64,000 bases of DNA from Halothiobacillus neapolitanus c2 (GTDB lineage: Bacteria > Pseudomonadota > Gammaproteobacteria > Halothiobacillales > Halothiobacillaceae), in contig NC_013422.1 of the NCBI RefSeq assembly GCF_000024765.1, forward strand, positions 2,483,501 through 2,547,500. The letters run 5' to 3'. Positions 40,344 to 49,208 of the stretch are shown in pieces (position 1 is the stretch's first letter; every line of letters begins with the position of its first letter). Both the position numbers and the translations under genes were made by a program. The notes beneath the pieces are model-generated. The model had not been told where the DNA came from and did not search any database. It saw nothing but the letters and a program-made list of their open reading frames with translations.

Positions 40344-41123
40344 TTAGAAGCTCTTGGTGACGCTCAGGACAGCAGTTGGGCCGCCAAGGAATTTCGTTGA
40401 GCCATCGCTCGCTGTCGCAGTATCAAATGATTCTTTTACATTCGAGTCGACATAGGCCAGGCTCACCGCCCAGTCTTGTGGCAAGGAGTAGGTGCCACCC
40501 AATGACCAATCGGTATAATTGTTATCACTGTTGCTTGTGCCGTCCATTTGCGAACCCTTAAACATTTGGTGACCCACGTGGGCGTCCAGCGTCAAACTAT
40601 CGGTCAGCGGGTAATGCGCATCCAGCTGGATGTAGGATGTGCCCTTACTGTCGTACATGCCGTAGTATTTGGATGCATTAATGTTGTATTGAGCTGTCAA
40701 CCATTTATAGGATGCCGCGATATGCAACTCGGTTGTATTGATACCAGAATTGCCTGTGGTTGTCGGGTAGTAGACATAGAGAATTCCTGCATCGAATCCA
40801 ACGTCATCGTTCAGTGTGTAGTGATATCCGCCGTACCAATCGCTCTCCAGCCCGACCAATTTATCGTTGAACAGCGCATCATTGGAGATGCTTGATCCCC
40901 AGAAACCAGCGTAGAAGCCAGCCGGCAACCCCAGATTGAAGCTCACTTGTACTGCGGGCTTTTTGTAGGTTTGCGACATACCGCGGTAGCGATAGTCGCT
41001 CACCACTGCCGCAGTACCAGATACGCTCACTGCTGGTGCGTCAGCCGCATAAGTAGGCACAGCAAATACAGACAATGAAGCGACAACAGATGAAGCAATC
41101 AGCGTCTTTTTAAATTTATTCAT
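40344..41123 (-). CDS. TorF-family putative outer-membrane porin
   Basis: 259 residues with a signal peptide (LIASSVVASLSVFAVPTYA). The rest is alternating beta strands rich in Tyr and Gly, with the family motif DYRYRGMSQTYKKPAVQ near the N-terminus and a C-terminal Phe. This TIGR02001-type family is often next to glnK-amtB and is thought to be an outer-membrane channel; its substrate is unknown. GAGG lies nine bases before the ATG. It leads the operon with glnK and amtB. Confidence 0.85.
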   Translation of the reverse strand: MNKFKKTLIASSVVASLSVFAVPTYAADAPAVSVSGTAAVVSDYRYRGMSQTYKKPAVQVSFNLGLPAGFYAGFWGSSISNDALFNDKLVGLESDWYGGYHYTLNDDVGFDAGILYVYYPTTTGNSGINTTELHIAASYKWLTAQYNINASKYYGMYDSKGTSYIQLDAHYPLTDSLTLDAHVGHQMFKGSQMDGTSNSDNNYTDWSLGGTYSLPQDWAVSLAYVDSNVKESFDTATASDGSTKFLGGPTAVLSVTKSF

Positions 41124-41172
41124 GGATCCGATCCTCTAAAAGAGTGTGTTTGTGCGAGTTGCCTGCTAGCTT

Positions 41173-41190
41173 TAACAGGAACCATGCCAA
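41173..41190 (-). promoter_or_regulatory. Candidate sigma-54 promoter of the porin-glnK-amtB operon
   Basis: On the minus strand TTGGCATGGTTCCTGTTA matches the -24 element well and has the correct GG-N10 spacing, but the -12 dinucleotide is GT rather than GC. The predicted start is about 40 bases before the porin ATG. Confidence 0.5.
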
Positions 41191-41252
41191 CTACATATCC
41201 ATTTGTTTTTTATATATAAATCCATCTTGAGCAAATCACGGGCTCTTGCTTA

Positions 41253-41269
41253 TGCACTTAATTAGTGCG
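41253..41269. promoter_or_regulatory. NtrC-type binding site
   Basis: TGCACTTAATTAGTGCG fits the NtrC consensus GCAC-N7-GTGC exactly. It lies about 100 bases upstream of the predicted sigma-54 start, the normal enhancer distance. Confidence 0.65.
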
Positions 41270-41486
41270 GCAGCCGCAGTGCTTGGGCTTTAAAATAGTG
41301 CAACCGCTGTGGCCTTAAAACGACAATCCACGCCACGCGCATCGTGGTTTTTACAAATACGGGAACCTCGAACGGTTTTTAAAGGCGCCCGCATGCATCG
41401 AAAACAACACAAATGAACACCCGAACGAGAACCAAGAATTCGCAAGCACTGGGTTCAAACCGTTGTACTGTGCTGATAACGGTCAG

Positions 41487-42563
41487 TCAGTTTGTCGATC
41501 TGCTGACGTAGGTACGAGATTGCATTTCCGCCAGACGACTCAACACGCGCTTGAATTCGCCATCAAGCAAGTCGGCATGGTCAAAATGCGCTGTGGATGC
41601 GGCATCGGGGAAGATCAACTGAACGCCGCGATCGTAAAACTCGTCAACCAACCACATAAAGCGGCGTGCCTGGGCAAGCGAATGCTGATCGAACCGAGGC
41701 ACGCCGGAAAGACAGATCGTGTGAAACCGATTGGCCAGTTCGATGTAGTCGGCCTTGCCGCGCGCGCCGGTACACAATTCGTGGAAATCGAACCAGACAG
41801 CACCATCGACCAGGCATCTTGCGGTAATGGCACGCCCTACTATTTCAAGCGATATCTTCTGATCAACATGGCCTTCTGCCATCGCCGTGAACGCTTCGGG
41901 TAGGGCCGAGATATCGGCAGATTGCGGGTCGAAGGCGAGACGGTAGTCCACGTCGCTATCGAATGGCACCATCGCCATACTCTGCTTGAGCAACGCGATG
42001 GTGGGAAGAAACTGCGCGCGTTGCAGGCCGTTGCGGTAGAGATCATCCGGGGACGTATTGGATGTGATAACCACTACGACGCCGTGATCGAACAGCCCTT
42101 GCATCAGCCCCCGAATCAGCATGGCATCGGTGATGTCGGCTATGTGGAATTCGTCCAGACACAACAACCGGACACCGCGCGCGATGTCCCGAGCGATCCG
42201 CAGCAAAGGGTTCTCGCACCCTTTTAGTTCAGTAAGCCGTGCGTGGACATCCGCCATAAAGCGATGGAAATGTATCCGCTGCTTCTGTGCCAGCGGCACG
42301 CAGGAGAAGAATGCGTTCATCACAAAGCTCTTGCCGCGCCCGACACCGCCGTGCAGATAAACCCCTTTGACGGGCGTGACTGCGGGGACGCTTCCCAGCA
42401 ATCGACGCAACAACGGCACGGCAGGTAATGGAGATGATCGTTTTACGCACTGTTCATACGCGGTTTGCAGAACGGAACAGGCGTTCAATTGCGCAGCATC
42501 CAGCGAGAAACCACGCGTTTGCGCCTCGGCCTGCATGCACGAAGTCAGTTGATCGCTCGACAT
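41487..42563 (-). CDS. zapE: Cell division ATPase ZapE (AFG1-like)
   Basis: 358 residues. The Walker A GGVGRGKS is at 72-79 and Walker B LLCLDEFHI follows at about 133. VITSNTSPDDLYRNGLQR and the C-terminal LARFMWLVDEFYD-type region are AFG1/ZapE features. ZapE is reported to bind FtsZ and affect constriction, especially without oxygen. It ends the sdh cluster. Confidence 0.93.
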   Translation of the reverse strand: MSSDQLTSCMQAEAQTRGFSLDAAQLNACSVLQTAYEQCVKRSSPLPAVPLLRRLLGSVPAVTPVKGVYLHGGVGRGKSFVMNAFFSCVPLAQKQRIHFHRFMADVHARLTELKGCENPLLRIARDIARGVRLLCLDEFHIADITDAMLIRGLMQGLFDHGVVVVITSNTSPDDLYRNGLQRAQFLPTIALLKQSMAMVPFDSDVDYRLAFDPQSADISALPEAFTAMAEGHVDQKISLEIVGRAITARCLVDGAVWFDFHELCTGARGKADYIELANRFHTICLSGVPRFDQHSLAQARRFMWLVDEFYDRGVQLIFPDAASTAHFDHADLLDGEFKRVLSRLAEMQSRTYVSRSTN

Positions 42564-42646
42564 GAGCGGCCTCCGTTTGCGGCAGACGACTCACGGAAAA
42601 TCGAAGCGCAGCATGGTGCGGGTGAGTGCATTGTCCCGTTCCTCTC

Positions 42647-42895
42647 TTAAGAGACAATACAGCCGCGTAACAATCGCTCGACGGTCGAATCCGTTACAGC
42701 AGTGGCGGTGATGCGCTGCCACAGCACCTGATCTTCCAGAGCGACGAGCCGCTCGAATTCCTGCCATTGTGGCGTAGCGAGCCGATCAATGTGTTCTTCC
42801 AGAAAACGGGCCAGCACCATATCGAGTTCGAGCATGCCGCGGCGGCAGTGCCAACGGATGCGACTGATGTCCTCCTCTGCAATCAGAGCGGTCAT
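42647..42895 (-). CDS. sdhE: FAD assembly factor SdhE
   Basis: 82 residues. The RGxxE motif is RRGMLELD, where the Glu is needed for covalent flavinylation of SdhA. The ATG at 42895 overlaps the sdhB stop (ATGA); a longer frame upstream inside sdhB is ignored. Position beside sdhB fits its job of loading FAD on SdhA. Confidence 0.9.
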   Translation of the reverse strand: MTALIAEEDISRIRWHCRRGMLELDMVLARFLEEHIDRLATPQWQEFERLVALEDQVLWQRITATAVTDSTVERLLRGCIVS

Positions 42896-43590
42896 ACCGT
42901 CCGCTTCACCAGCAATGATTTGATCTTGCCGATCGCCTGCGTGGGGTTGAGTTCTTTCGGGCAAACATCCACGCAGTTCATGATGCTGTGGCAGCGGAAC
43001 AATCGGTAGGGGTCTTCCAGATCGTCCAAGCGTTCAGTGAGTGCCTGATCGCGGCTATCGGCGATGAACCGATACGCTTGCAGCAACCCGGCCGGGCCGA
43101 CGAACTTATCCGGGTTCCACCAGAACGAGGGGCAGGCGGTGGTGCAACAGGCGCACAGAATGCACTCGTACAGGCCATCGAGCTTGGCTCGGTCTTCTGG
43201 CGATTGCAGGCGCTCGGTATCCTGACCGGGCTCGTCCTTATTGATGAGGTAGGGTTTGACGGATCGGTAGTGGTCGAGGAACTGGCTCATATCCACAACC
43301 AGATCGCGGATGACCGGCAAACCGGACAGCGGACGCAGCGTGATCGGCTGCTTCAGTTCGCTTAAGGGTGTAACGCACGCCAGACCATTTTTGCCGTTGA
43401 TATTCATGCCATCCGAGCCACACACGCCCTCGCGACAGGAACAGCGCACGCTGAGCGTCTCATCCTGTTCCTTGATCATCAAGATGGCGTCGAGCAGCAT
43501 ATTGCCTTCCGGCTCGATATCCAGCTCGTAGTCCTGCATGTAGGGCTTAGCGTCGGTGTCGGGGTTGTAGCGGTAGATGGAAAAGCGCAT
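42892..43590 (-). CDS. sdhB: Succinate dehydrogenase iron-sulfur subunit
   Basis: 232 residues. The N-terminal [2Fe-2S] ligands are in CSCREGVCGSDGMNINGKNG and the C-terminal clusters in CILCACCTTACP and CHSIMNCVDVCP. It passes electrons from SdhA to quinone. It follows sdhA by 12 bases and overlaps sdhE. Confidence 0.97.
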   Translation of the reverse strand: MRFSIYRYNPDTDAKPYMQDYELDIEPEGNMLLDAILMIKEQDETLSVRCSCREGVCGSDGMNINGKNGLACVTPLSELKQPITLRPLSGLPVIRDLVVDMSQFLDHYRSVKPYLINKDEPGQDTERLQSPEDRAKLDGLYECILCACCTTACPSFWWNPDKFVGPAGLLQAYRFIADSRDQALTERLDDLEDPYRLFRCHSIMNCVDVCPKELNPTQAIGKIKSLLVKRTV

Positions 43591-43602
43591 GACGGAATCC
43601 TG

Positions 43603-45390
43603 CTAGTAAACGCGTGGCTTAGGTTGGAAGGCATCCACGGTCAGTGGCTGCTGGCGTACCGGCTTGTAATCGAGACGTTGGTCGGCGGCGAAATAGAGCG
43701 AGTGCTTCATCCATTCGGCGTCGTTGCGTTCGGGGAAATCGTCGCGGGCATGCGCGCCGCGGCTCTCCTTGCGCGCGGCCGCCGAGATCATCGTGGCCAG
43801 CGCTACCGCCATCAGGTTTTCAAGCTCCAGCGCCTCAATGCGCCCCGTGTTGAATACCTTGCTGTGATCGCGCAGCACCACATCGGGCAATTTTGCGGCA
43901 ATTTCCTGCATTTTTCGGACACCATCCTGCAAGACGGCTTCTGTTCGGAACACGCCGCAATGCTGCTGCATCGTCGTGCGCATTTCTTCGCGCAACTGCG
44001 CCACGGTGGGGCCTTCGCCCTTTCGCTCCCAACGCGCCATCCGCGCCGAGATGCGTTCCAAGGAAGCCGACGGAACAGCACGTGCCGATGGGTTTTCACG
44101 GCAGTACGCAATCACATCGTTACCGGCGGCCCGACCGAACACGATCAGATCCAGCAGGGAATTACTGCCCAGACGATTGGCACCATGCACCGATACGCAG
44201 GCGCATTCGCCGATGGCGTAGAGGCCGGGAACCGCAGCCTGCGTGCCGTCAGCCGCTGGCTTCACCACGCGACCATGCAGGTCGGTCGGAATGCCGCCCA
44301 TCATGTAATGCACGGTGGGTACGACGGGAATCGGATCTTTGGCCGGATCGACATGGGCGAATTTTTTCGCCAGCTCACTGATTCCCGGCAGACGCTGATG
44401 AATGACATCAGGTCCGAGGTGGTCGAGCTTGAGCAGCACGTGGTCGCCCTGTTCGCCGCAGCCTCGACCTTCGAAAATCTCTACCGCCATGGCGCGGGAA
44501 ACAACATCCCGGCTGGCCAGATCCTTGGCATTGGGCGCGTAACGCTCCATAAAGCGCTCGCCGTGCTTGTTCACCAGATAACCGCCTTCGCCGCGCACCC
44601 CTTCGGTCACCAGCACGCCCGCACCATGAATCCCGGTGGGGTGAAATTGCCAGAACTCCATGTCTTCCAGCGGGATGCCTGCGCGCAGTGCCATCCCGAG
44701 GCCATCGCCCGTATTGATCAAGGCATTGGTGGTGGCCGAGAAAATCCGTCCCGCACCGCCGGTCGCGAGCAGGGTGGCGCGCGCCTCGATGAACACTGGT
44801 TCTCCGGATTCGATGCCCAAAGCCACCACGCCCAAGGCGTGACCCTGTTCGTCCATAACGAGATCAATTGCGAAGTATTCTTCAAAAAAATGGGTACGGG
44901 CGGCGATATTGCGCTGATACAACGTATGGAGCATGGCATGCCCGGTGCGATCGGCCACCGAGCAGGTTCGCACAGCAGGTGCGCCACCGTACTCTTGAGT
45001 CATGCCACCGAACGGGCGCTGATAGATCTTGCCGTTATCTAGGCGGTCGAACGGCATGCCGTAATGCTCCAGCTCAATCACCGCTTCGTTTGCGTTACGA
45101 CACATGAATTCGATAGCGTCCTGATCGCCCAGATAATCCGAACCCTTGACCGTGTCGTACATGTGCCAGTGCCAGTTATCCGCACTCACATTGCCGAGAC
45201 TGGCGGCAATGCCGCCCTGGGCCGAAACCGTATGCGAGCGGGTGGGATACACTTTGGAGACCACGGCTACCTTGATCCCCGATTCGGCAAGCTGCAAGGC
45301 CGCGCGCAGGCCCGCGCCGCCGCCACCGATGATTACCGCATCGAATGTTTTCTTTTCCATCGTCCTACCCAAGGTCATGGTTGTGTTCAT
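43603..45390 (-). CDS. sdhA: Succinate dehydrogenase flavoprotein subunit
   Basis: 595 residues. It oxidises succinate to fumarate in the TCA cycle. [20 protein letters not shown] binds FAD and the covalent His is in [24 protein letters not shown] and [21 protein letters not shown] are active-site and FAD motifs. The ATG at 45390 overlaps the sdhD stop and has GGAG six bases upstream; longer frames run through sdhD and are rejected. Confidence 0.97.
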   Translation of the reverse strand: MNTTMTLGRTMEKKTFDAVIIGGGGAGLRAALQLAESGIKVAVVSKVYPTRSHTVSAQGGIAASLGNVSADNWHWHMYDTVKGSDYLGDQDAIEFMCRNANEAVIELEHYGMPFDRLDNGKIYQRPFGGMTQEYGGAPAVRTCSVADRTGHAMLHTLYQRNIAARTHFFEEYFAIDLVMDEQGHALGVVALGIESGEPVFIEARATLLATGGAGRIFSATTNALINTGDGLGMALRAGIPLEDMEFWQFHPTGIHGAGVLVTEGVRGEGGYLVNKHGERFMERYAPNAKDLASRDVVSRAMAVEIFEGRGCGEQGDHVLLKLDHLGPDVIHQRLPGISELAKKFAHVDPAKDPIPVVPTVHYMMGGIPTDLHGRVVKPAADGTQAAVPGLYAIGECACVSVHGANRLGSNSLLDLIVFGRAAGNDVIAYCRENPSARAVPSASLERISARMARWERKGEGPTVAQLREEMRTTMQQHCGVFRTEAVLQDGVRKMQEIAAKLPDVVLRDHSKVFNTGRIEALELENLMAVALATMISAAARKESRGAHARDDFPERNDAEWMKHSLYFAADQRLDYKPVRQQPLTVDAFQPKPRVY

Positions 45391-45737
45391 GCAGGGCTCC
45401 ATAAAATCTGCACGGCCCACGCGGTATAGGCCACCAGCGCCAGAATCACGAGTGCGTGCAGGCCGAGCCGGATCAACGTGGGATGAATGTAATCCATGAA
45501 AATATCCCGCATGCCCAACCAAGCGTGAACAAACAAGCTCAATAGAAAAATCAGGCTGAACAGGCGAACGGGCAGGCTATGGAACATCATTTGCCAGTCG
45601 GCGAAATTCGATACGGGATGCCACAACAGATACCCGGTGATGAACAGGGTATAAATGACCATAACGACGGCCGTGAGCCGCTGCACCAGCCAATCCTTGA
45701 TGCCGTAGCGCGCGCCGCTGGGAACGCGGTTCACCAT
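45387..45737 (-). CDS. sdhD: Succinate dehydrogenase membrane anchor SdhD
   Basis: 116 residues with three membrane helices. The heme-ligand region is [17 protein letters not shown], the standard SdhD motif. It and SdhC hold heme b and the quinone site. It overlaps sdhC by seven bases and sdhA by four. Confidence 0.95.
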   Translation of the reverse strand: MVNRVPSGARYGIKDWLVQRLTAVVMVIYTLFITGYLLWHPVSNFADWQMMFHSLPVRLFSLIFLLSLFVHAWLGMRDIFMDYIHPTLIRLGLHALVILALVAYTAWAVQILWSPA

Positions 45738-46105
45738 ATCAGCACCCCGATCAGCAGCGTGAGCGCGATGCTGACGACGAGCACCAACTTTGCGGTGAAT
45801 CGCGCCTGCGCCAGATGGACACCGATATCCAAGTCCAGCGCCAGATAACGCAACCCCATGCAGAAATGGTGCAGATAGGCCCAGACGACGACCAGCAATG
45901 CGAGTTTCGCCACGGGCGAGTGAAACCAGGATTGCACCTCGGCGAAGCCTTCGGCCGAACCGAGCGACAACTGGAAAACATACAGCAGTACCGGCAGCAG
46001 CAGGAACAAAAACGCCCCGCTGATGCGGTGCATGATCGAAACGATGCCCGGCAAGGGCAGCTTGATCTTGAGCAAATTGAGGGAAACCGGTCGACTGCCT
46101 GCCAC
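45731..46105 (-). CDS. sdhC: Succinate dehydrogenase cytochrome b556 subunit SdhC
   Basis: 124 residues with three membrane helices. The N-terminus SIMHRISGAFLFLLLP is the SdhC signature; HHFCMGLRYLALD includes the heme-ligand His. It is the first sdh gene, about 100 bases downstream of the GntR gene and transcribed with it. Confidence 0.95.
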   Translation of the reverse strand: MAGSRPVSLNLLKIKLPLPGIVSIMHRISGAFLFLLLPVLLYVFQLSLGSAEGFAEVQSWFHSPVAKLALLVVVWAYLHHFCMGLRYLALDLDIGVHLAQARFTAKLVLVVSIALTLLIGVLIW

Positions 46106-46204
46106 GATTATCCTCCCTTCCGCATGATCAAAAGCCCGGAGCAGGCCGTCTTCTGGCGATCTGGAAAATGAGCGGCATGGGGCATCGGCTGGTACATAAG
46201 CGTC

Positions 46205-46951
46205 TTAATTCAACTCGTCGAAGTAATAGTGGTGCTCGGTATTCACATAACTGATGCGCCATTCCACCGGCTGGTTCTTGTAGGTGAACGCCACCCGCTC
46301 GATGCACAGCAAAGGCGCGCCCACGGCCACGTCCAGCAGTCCAGCCACCCGTCCATCGGCGAGCGCGGCACGAATGCGTTCTTCCGCCGAAATAATGCGA
46401 ATCTGGTACTGCGTTTCATAGAGCGAATACAGCGTACCCTTGTGCGCGTTCACGTGCTCTTCGACCATGGCGCTGGAAATGCCTTTCAGCAGAGATGCGG
46501 GCAGGCGGATGTCGTCATACACCACCGCCTTGCCCGACAAACTCAACACCCGCTGAATCTGTACCAGCGCGCTGCCGCTGCGAACGCCCAGCCGTCTGGC
46601 CAGTACCGCATCGGCTTTGCCTCGACCAAAACCAATAAAATCGCTCTGCGGATAGGTTTGTTCACCGGCCAGATTGCGCAGATGCAAAAATCGATACGTC
46701 GTGCCGTCATCGGCATGGGTCGCCACGAAAGTGCCCCTTCCCTGACGTCGAACCAGCATGTTCTCGGCCACCAGCTCGTTAATCGCCTTGCGCACCGTGC
46801 CCTGACTGACTTCATACCGGCGGGCCAACGCCATTTCGCTGGGAATCATGGCGCCGGGCGTCCACTCACCTTCAGAAAGGCTCCGTGTGATCAACCGCTT
46901 GATCTGTTCATACAACGGCAAAAAACTGGGGGTCTGCTGCTTCATCATCAT
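46205..46951 (-). CDS. GntR/HutC-family regulator upstream of sdh
   Basis: 248 residues. An N-terminal GntR winged HTH (PLYEQIKRLITRSLSEGEW, MIPSEMALARRYEVSQGTVR, RRQGRGTFVA) is followed by a UTRA ligand-binding domain of the HutC type. It lies directly upstream of sdhC in the same direction and behind a palindrome at 46992, so autoregulation and control of sdh are likely. Three consecutive ATGs make the exact start unclear, and the ribosome site is weak. Its ligand is unknown. Confidence 0.88.
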   Translation of the reverse strand: MMMKQQTPSFLPLYEQIKRLITRSLSEGEWTPGAMIPSEMALARRYEVSQGTVRKAINELVAENMLVRRQGRGTFVATHADDGTTYRFLHLRNLAGEQTYPQSDFIGFGRGKADAVLARRLGVRSGSALVQIQRVLSLSGKAVVYDDIRLPASLLKGISSAMVEEHVNAHKGTLYSLYETQYQIRIISAEERIRAALADGRVAGLLDVAVGAPLLCIERVAFTYKNQPVEWRISYVNTEHHYYFDELN

Positions 46952-46991
46952 GGCAAAAATAATACATCACAGTATTCAAACAAGTCTATGT

Positions 46992-47007
46992 TGTCTTATA
47001 TAAGACA
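46992..47007. promoter_or_regulatory. Perfect palindrome upstream of the GntR gene
   Basis: TGTCTTATATAAGACA is a perfect 16-bp palindrome, 41 bases before the GntR start. GntR/HutC dimers bind such sites, so this is a candidate operator. Confidence 0.6.
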
Positions 47008-47054
47008 TAAGATGACGCGAAAAGGCAAGTAGCGTCGCAAGAACCGCCGAACAC

Positions 47055-47609
47055 TCAGAACGAAGGCGGGCTGCACGAGCTGACGAGCGTGCAGGGCTCC
47101 TTGCCGACATTGCGGAAGCGGTGTGGTTGTCGACTGTTGAAATAATAGGCATCGCCCGATTTGAGCACGCGCGTCGCCTCGCCCACCGTCACCTCCAGTT
47201 GACCGGAGAGAATGACCCCGCCTTCCTCGCCTTCGTGATGCAGCATGTTCAAGCCGGTATCCGCGCCCACGTCGTAATGCTCGAACAGAATTTGCAGCGC
47301 ATGACCCGCCCGGGCCGAACCGATCTGGCGATAAGAGATGCCTTCCCCGCCACTGATCTCGGTCAGCTCTCCGGCACGGTAGAAAATTTCGCTTTCCGCA
47401 GGCGGCAACTCATCGGAGAAAAACTCGCCCAACGTCATCGGAATCCCCGCCAGAATCCGCTTGAGTGCACTCACTGACGGGCTGGTCCGCCCCGACTCGA
47501 TCAGTGAAATGGTGGCGTGCGCCACCCCTGTTCTTTTGGCCAATGCGCGCTGCGACAATTGATGCCGCAATCGCACCAATCGAAGCCGAAAACCGACGTC
47601 TTGTTCCAT
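47055..47609 (-). CDS. puuR: PuuR-like XRE/cupin transcriptional regulator
   Basis: 184 residues. An N-terminal XRE HTH (SQRALAKRTGVAHATISLIE) precedes a C-terminal cupin with HHEGEEGGVILSGQLEVTV and DAYYFNSRQPHRFRNVG. This is the layout of PuuR, which represses putrescine genes until putrescine binds. Here it diverges from bauA. Its target is probably the amine genes around it. Confidence 0.9.
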   Translation of the reverse strand: MEQDVGFRLRLVRLRHQLSQRALAKRTGVAHATISLIESGRTSPSVSALKRILAGIPMTLGEFFSDELPPAESEIFYRAGELTEISGGEGISYRQIGSARAGHALQILFEHYDVGADTGLNMLHHEGEEGGVILSGQLEVTVGEATRVLKSGDAYYFNSRQPHRFRNVGKEPCTLVSSCSPPSF

Positions 47610-47633
47610 AAGTTTCCCCGCCGTGTGATGAGG

Positions 47634-47676
47634 CTGTTATGAGTGTTAATAATTCAATAACAATACACCATAACAG
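47634..47676. promoter_or_regulatory. Candidate PuuR operator region
   Basis: CTGTTATG (47634-47641) and CATAACAG (47669-47676) form an exact inverted repeat around an AT-rich centre, with GTTA (47645-47648) and TAAC (47658-47661) inside. It lies between puuR and bauA. Confidence 0.45.
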
Positions 47677-47729
47677 AGCAATAAAATCAGCCAGTTAAAT
47701 AGATAAAAATACAGTCTTGACGGCAGATA

Positions 47730-49208
47730 ATGAACACCCCGACACTCGCCTCATCTTCAACCGAGGAATCAACCGTGTCCGACCTGCCCAATCTCGATCA
47801 TTACTGGTTGCCCTTCACCGCAAACCGCCAGTTCAAAAGCATGCCGCGCCTGTTCCAGGCTGCAAAAGGCAACTACTACACCACCATTGACGACCGCAGG
47901 CTGCTGGATGGCACCGCCGGGTTGTGGTGTGTCGCTGCCGGGCATGGCCGCGAGGAAATTGCTGTGAGCGTGGCAAACCAATTGCGCACATTGGACTACG
48001 CACCGGCCTTCCAGAACAGCCATCCGCTCGCTTTCGAAGCCGCCGAACGCCTGGCCCAATACATGCCGCCCGGTCTGGATCGCATTTTCTTCACGGGTTC
48101 CGGTTCGGAGTCTGCCGACACCGCACTGAAAATCGCACTGGCGTATCACCGCGTGACAGGCAACCCGCTGCGCAACAAACTGGTCGGCCGCGAGCGCGGT
48201 TATCACGGCGTCAACTTCGGCGGCATCGCCGTGGGCGGCATCGCGGGCAACCGCAAGGCATTCGGCAATGGTCTGGCCGGCGTCGATCACATCCGTCATA
48301 CGCTGGACATCGGACGCAATGCCTTTACGCGCGGCCTGCCGCAAGATGGTGGCATCGCACTGGCCAATGAATTCGAACAACGCATCACCACCCTGCACGA
48401 TCCGGCCACCATCGCCGCGCTGATCGTGGAACCGATGCAAGGCTCCGCGGGTGTGCTGCTCCCGCCGGTGGGCTACCTCAAGCGCCTGCGCGAGATTTGC
48501 GACAAGCACGGCATCCTGCTGATTTTTGACGAGGTCATCACCGGTTTCGGCCGCCTCGGCACCAAGTTCGCCTCGGATTATTTCGGCGTGGTGCCGGACA
48601 TCATCACCTGCGCCAAGGCACTGACCAACGGCGCCGTGCCGATGGGTGCCGTCGCCGTCAAACGTGATATTTACGACGCCTTTATGGCCAACAGCCCGGC
48701 CGGTGGCATCGAGCTGCCGCACGGTTACACCTACAGCGCACACCCGGTCGCTTGCGCCGCGGCGCTTGCCACACTGGATATCTTCGCCACCGAAAAACTC
48801 GAAGACCGTGCCGCTGGCCTGAGTACACACTTCGAGCAGGTAGCACACAGCCTCAAAGGCCTGCCGTTCGTCAAGGATATCCGCAACCTCGGGCTCGTGG
48901 CGGGCATTGAACTGGAATCAATTCCGGGCAAACCCGGCGCGGCCGCCTTCGCGACCTACCTCAAGTGCTACGAGATGGGTGTGCTGGTGCGCTACACCGG
49001 CGACATCCTCGCCATTTCGCCGCCCCTCACCATCGAGAAAGACGAAATCGACCGTATTTTCAGCACCATCGGCGAAGCGCTCACCACATTGGCCGCAGAG
49101 GGTGAAGCCGGACTGGACCCGACCCGCCACCTCAAAAACGAGCAGCAATGGGTCGCGCATCAACAAGAAATTCATCAACAACACCTCATTTTGGAGCACA
49201 CCGCATGA
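47730..49208 (+). CDS. bauA: Beta-alanine:pyruvate aminotransferase (class III)
   Basis: 492 residues. A class III PLP aminotransferase; the PLP Lys lies in [11 protein letters not shown]-type context ([10 protein letters not shown]) and [16 protein letters not shown] is the class signature. The N-terminus [17 protein letters not shown] and [15 protein letters not shown] match omega-amino acid:pyruvate transaminases. It converts beta-alanine and pyruvate to malonate semialdehyde and alanine. Its stop overlaps bauC (ATGA). Confidence 0.9.
   Translation: MNTPTLASSSTEESTVSDLPNLDHYWLPFTANRQFKSMPRLFQAAKGNYYTTIDDRRLLDGTAGLWCVAAGHGREEIAVSVANQLRTLDYAPAFQNSHPLAFEAAERLAQYMPPGLDRIFFTGSGSESADTALKIALAYHRVTGNPLRNKLVGRERGYHGVNFGGIAVGGIAGNRKAFGNGLAGVDHIRHTLDIGRNAFTRGLPQDGGIALANEFEQRITTLHDPATIAALIVEPMQGSAGVLLPPVGYLKRLREICDKHGILLIFDEVITGFGRLGTKFASDYFGVVPDIITCAKALTNGAVPMGAVAVKRDIYDAFMANSPAGGIELPHGYTYSAHPVACAAALATLDIFATEKLEDRAAGLSTHFEQVAHSLKGLPFVKDIRNLGLVAGIELESIPGKPGAAAFATYLKCYEMGVLVRYTGDILAISPPLTIEKDEIDRIFSTIGEALTTLAAEGEAGLDPTRHLKNEQQWVAHQQEIHQQHLILEHTA

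Larger units (their letters stand above)
41124..41486. other. 363-base intergenic region between zapE and the porin gene
   Basis: It lies upstream of the porin-glnK-amtB operon and downstream of zapE. It holds the sigma-54-like promoter (41173-41190), the NtrC-like site (41253-41269) and a GCGGCAGCCGC palindrome close by. Nothing coding was seen. Confidence 0.6.

Noticed and set aside
41280-41315. Second sigma-54 promoter (GGCCACAGCGGTTGCA on the minus strand)
   Set aside because: The GG-to-GC spacing is 11 rather than 10 and it lies upstream of the NtrC site, so it is less likely than the 41173 candidate.
43624-45042. 472-codon plus-strand frame opposite sdhA
   Set aside because: It lies antisense to sdhA, whose protein is unmistakable. 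High-GC genes often have long antisense frames.
47769-48848. 359-codon minus-strand frame opposite bauA
   Set aside because: Antisense to a clear aminotransferase gene and without family motifs.
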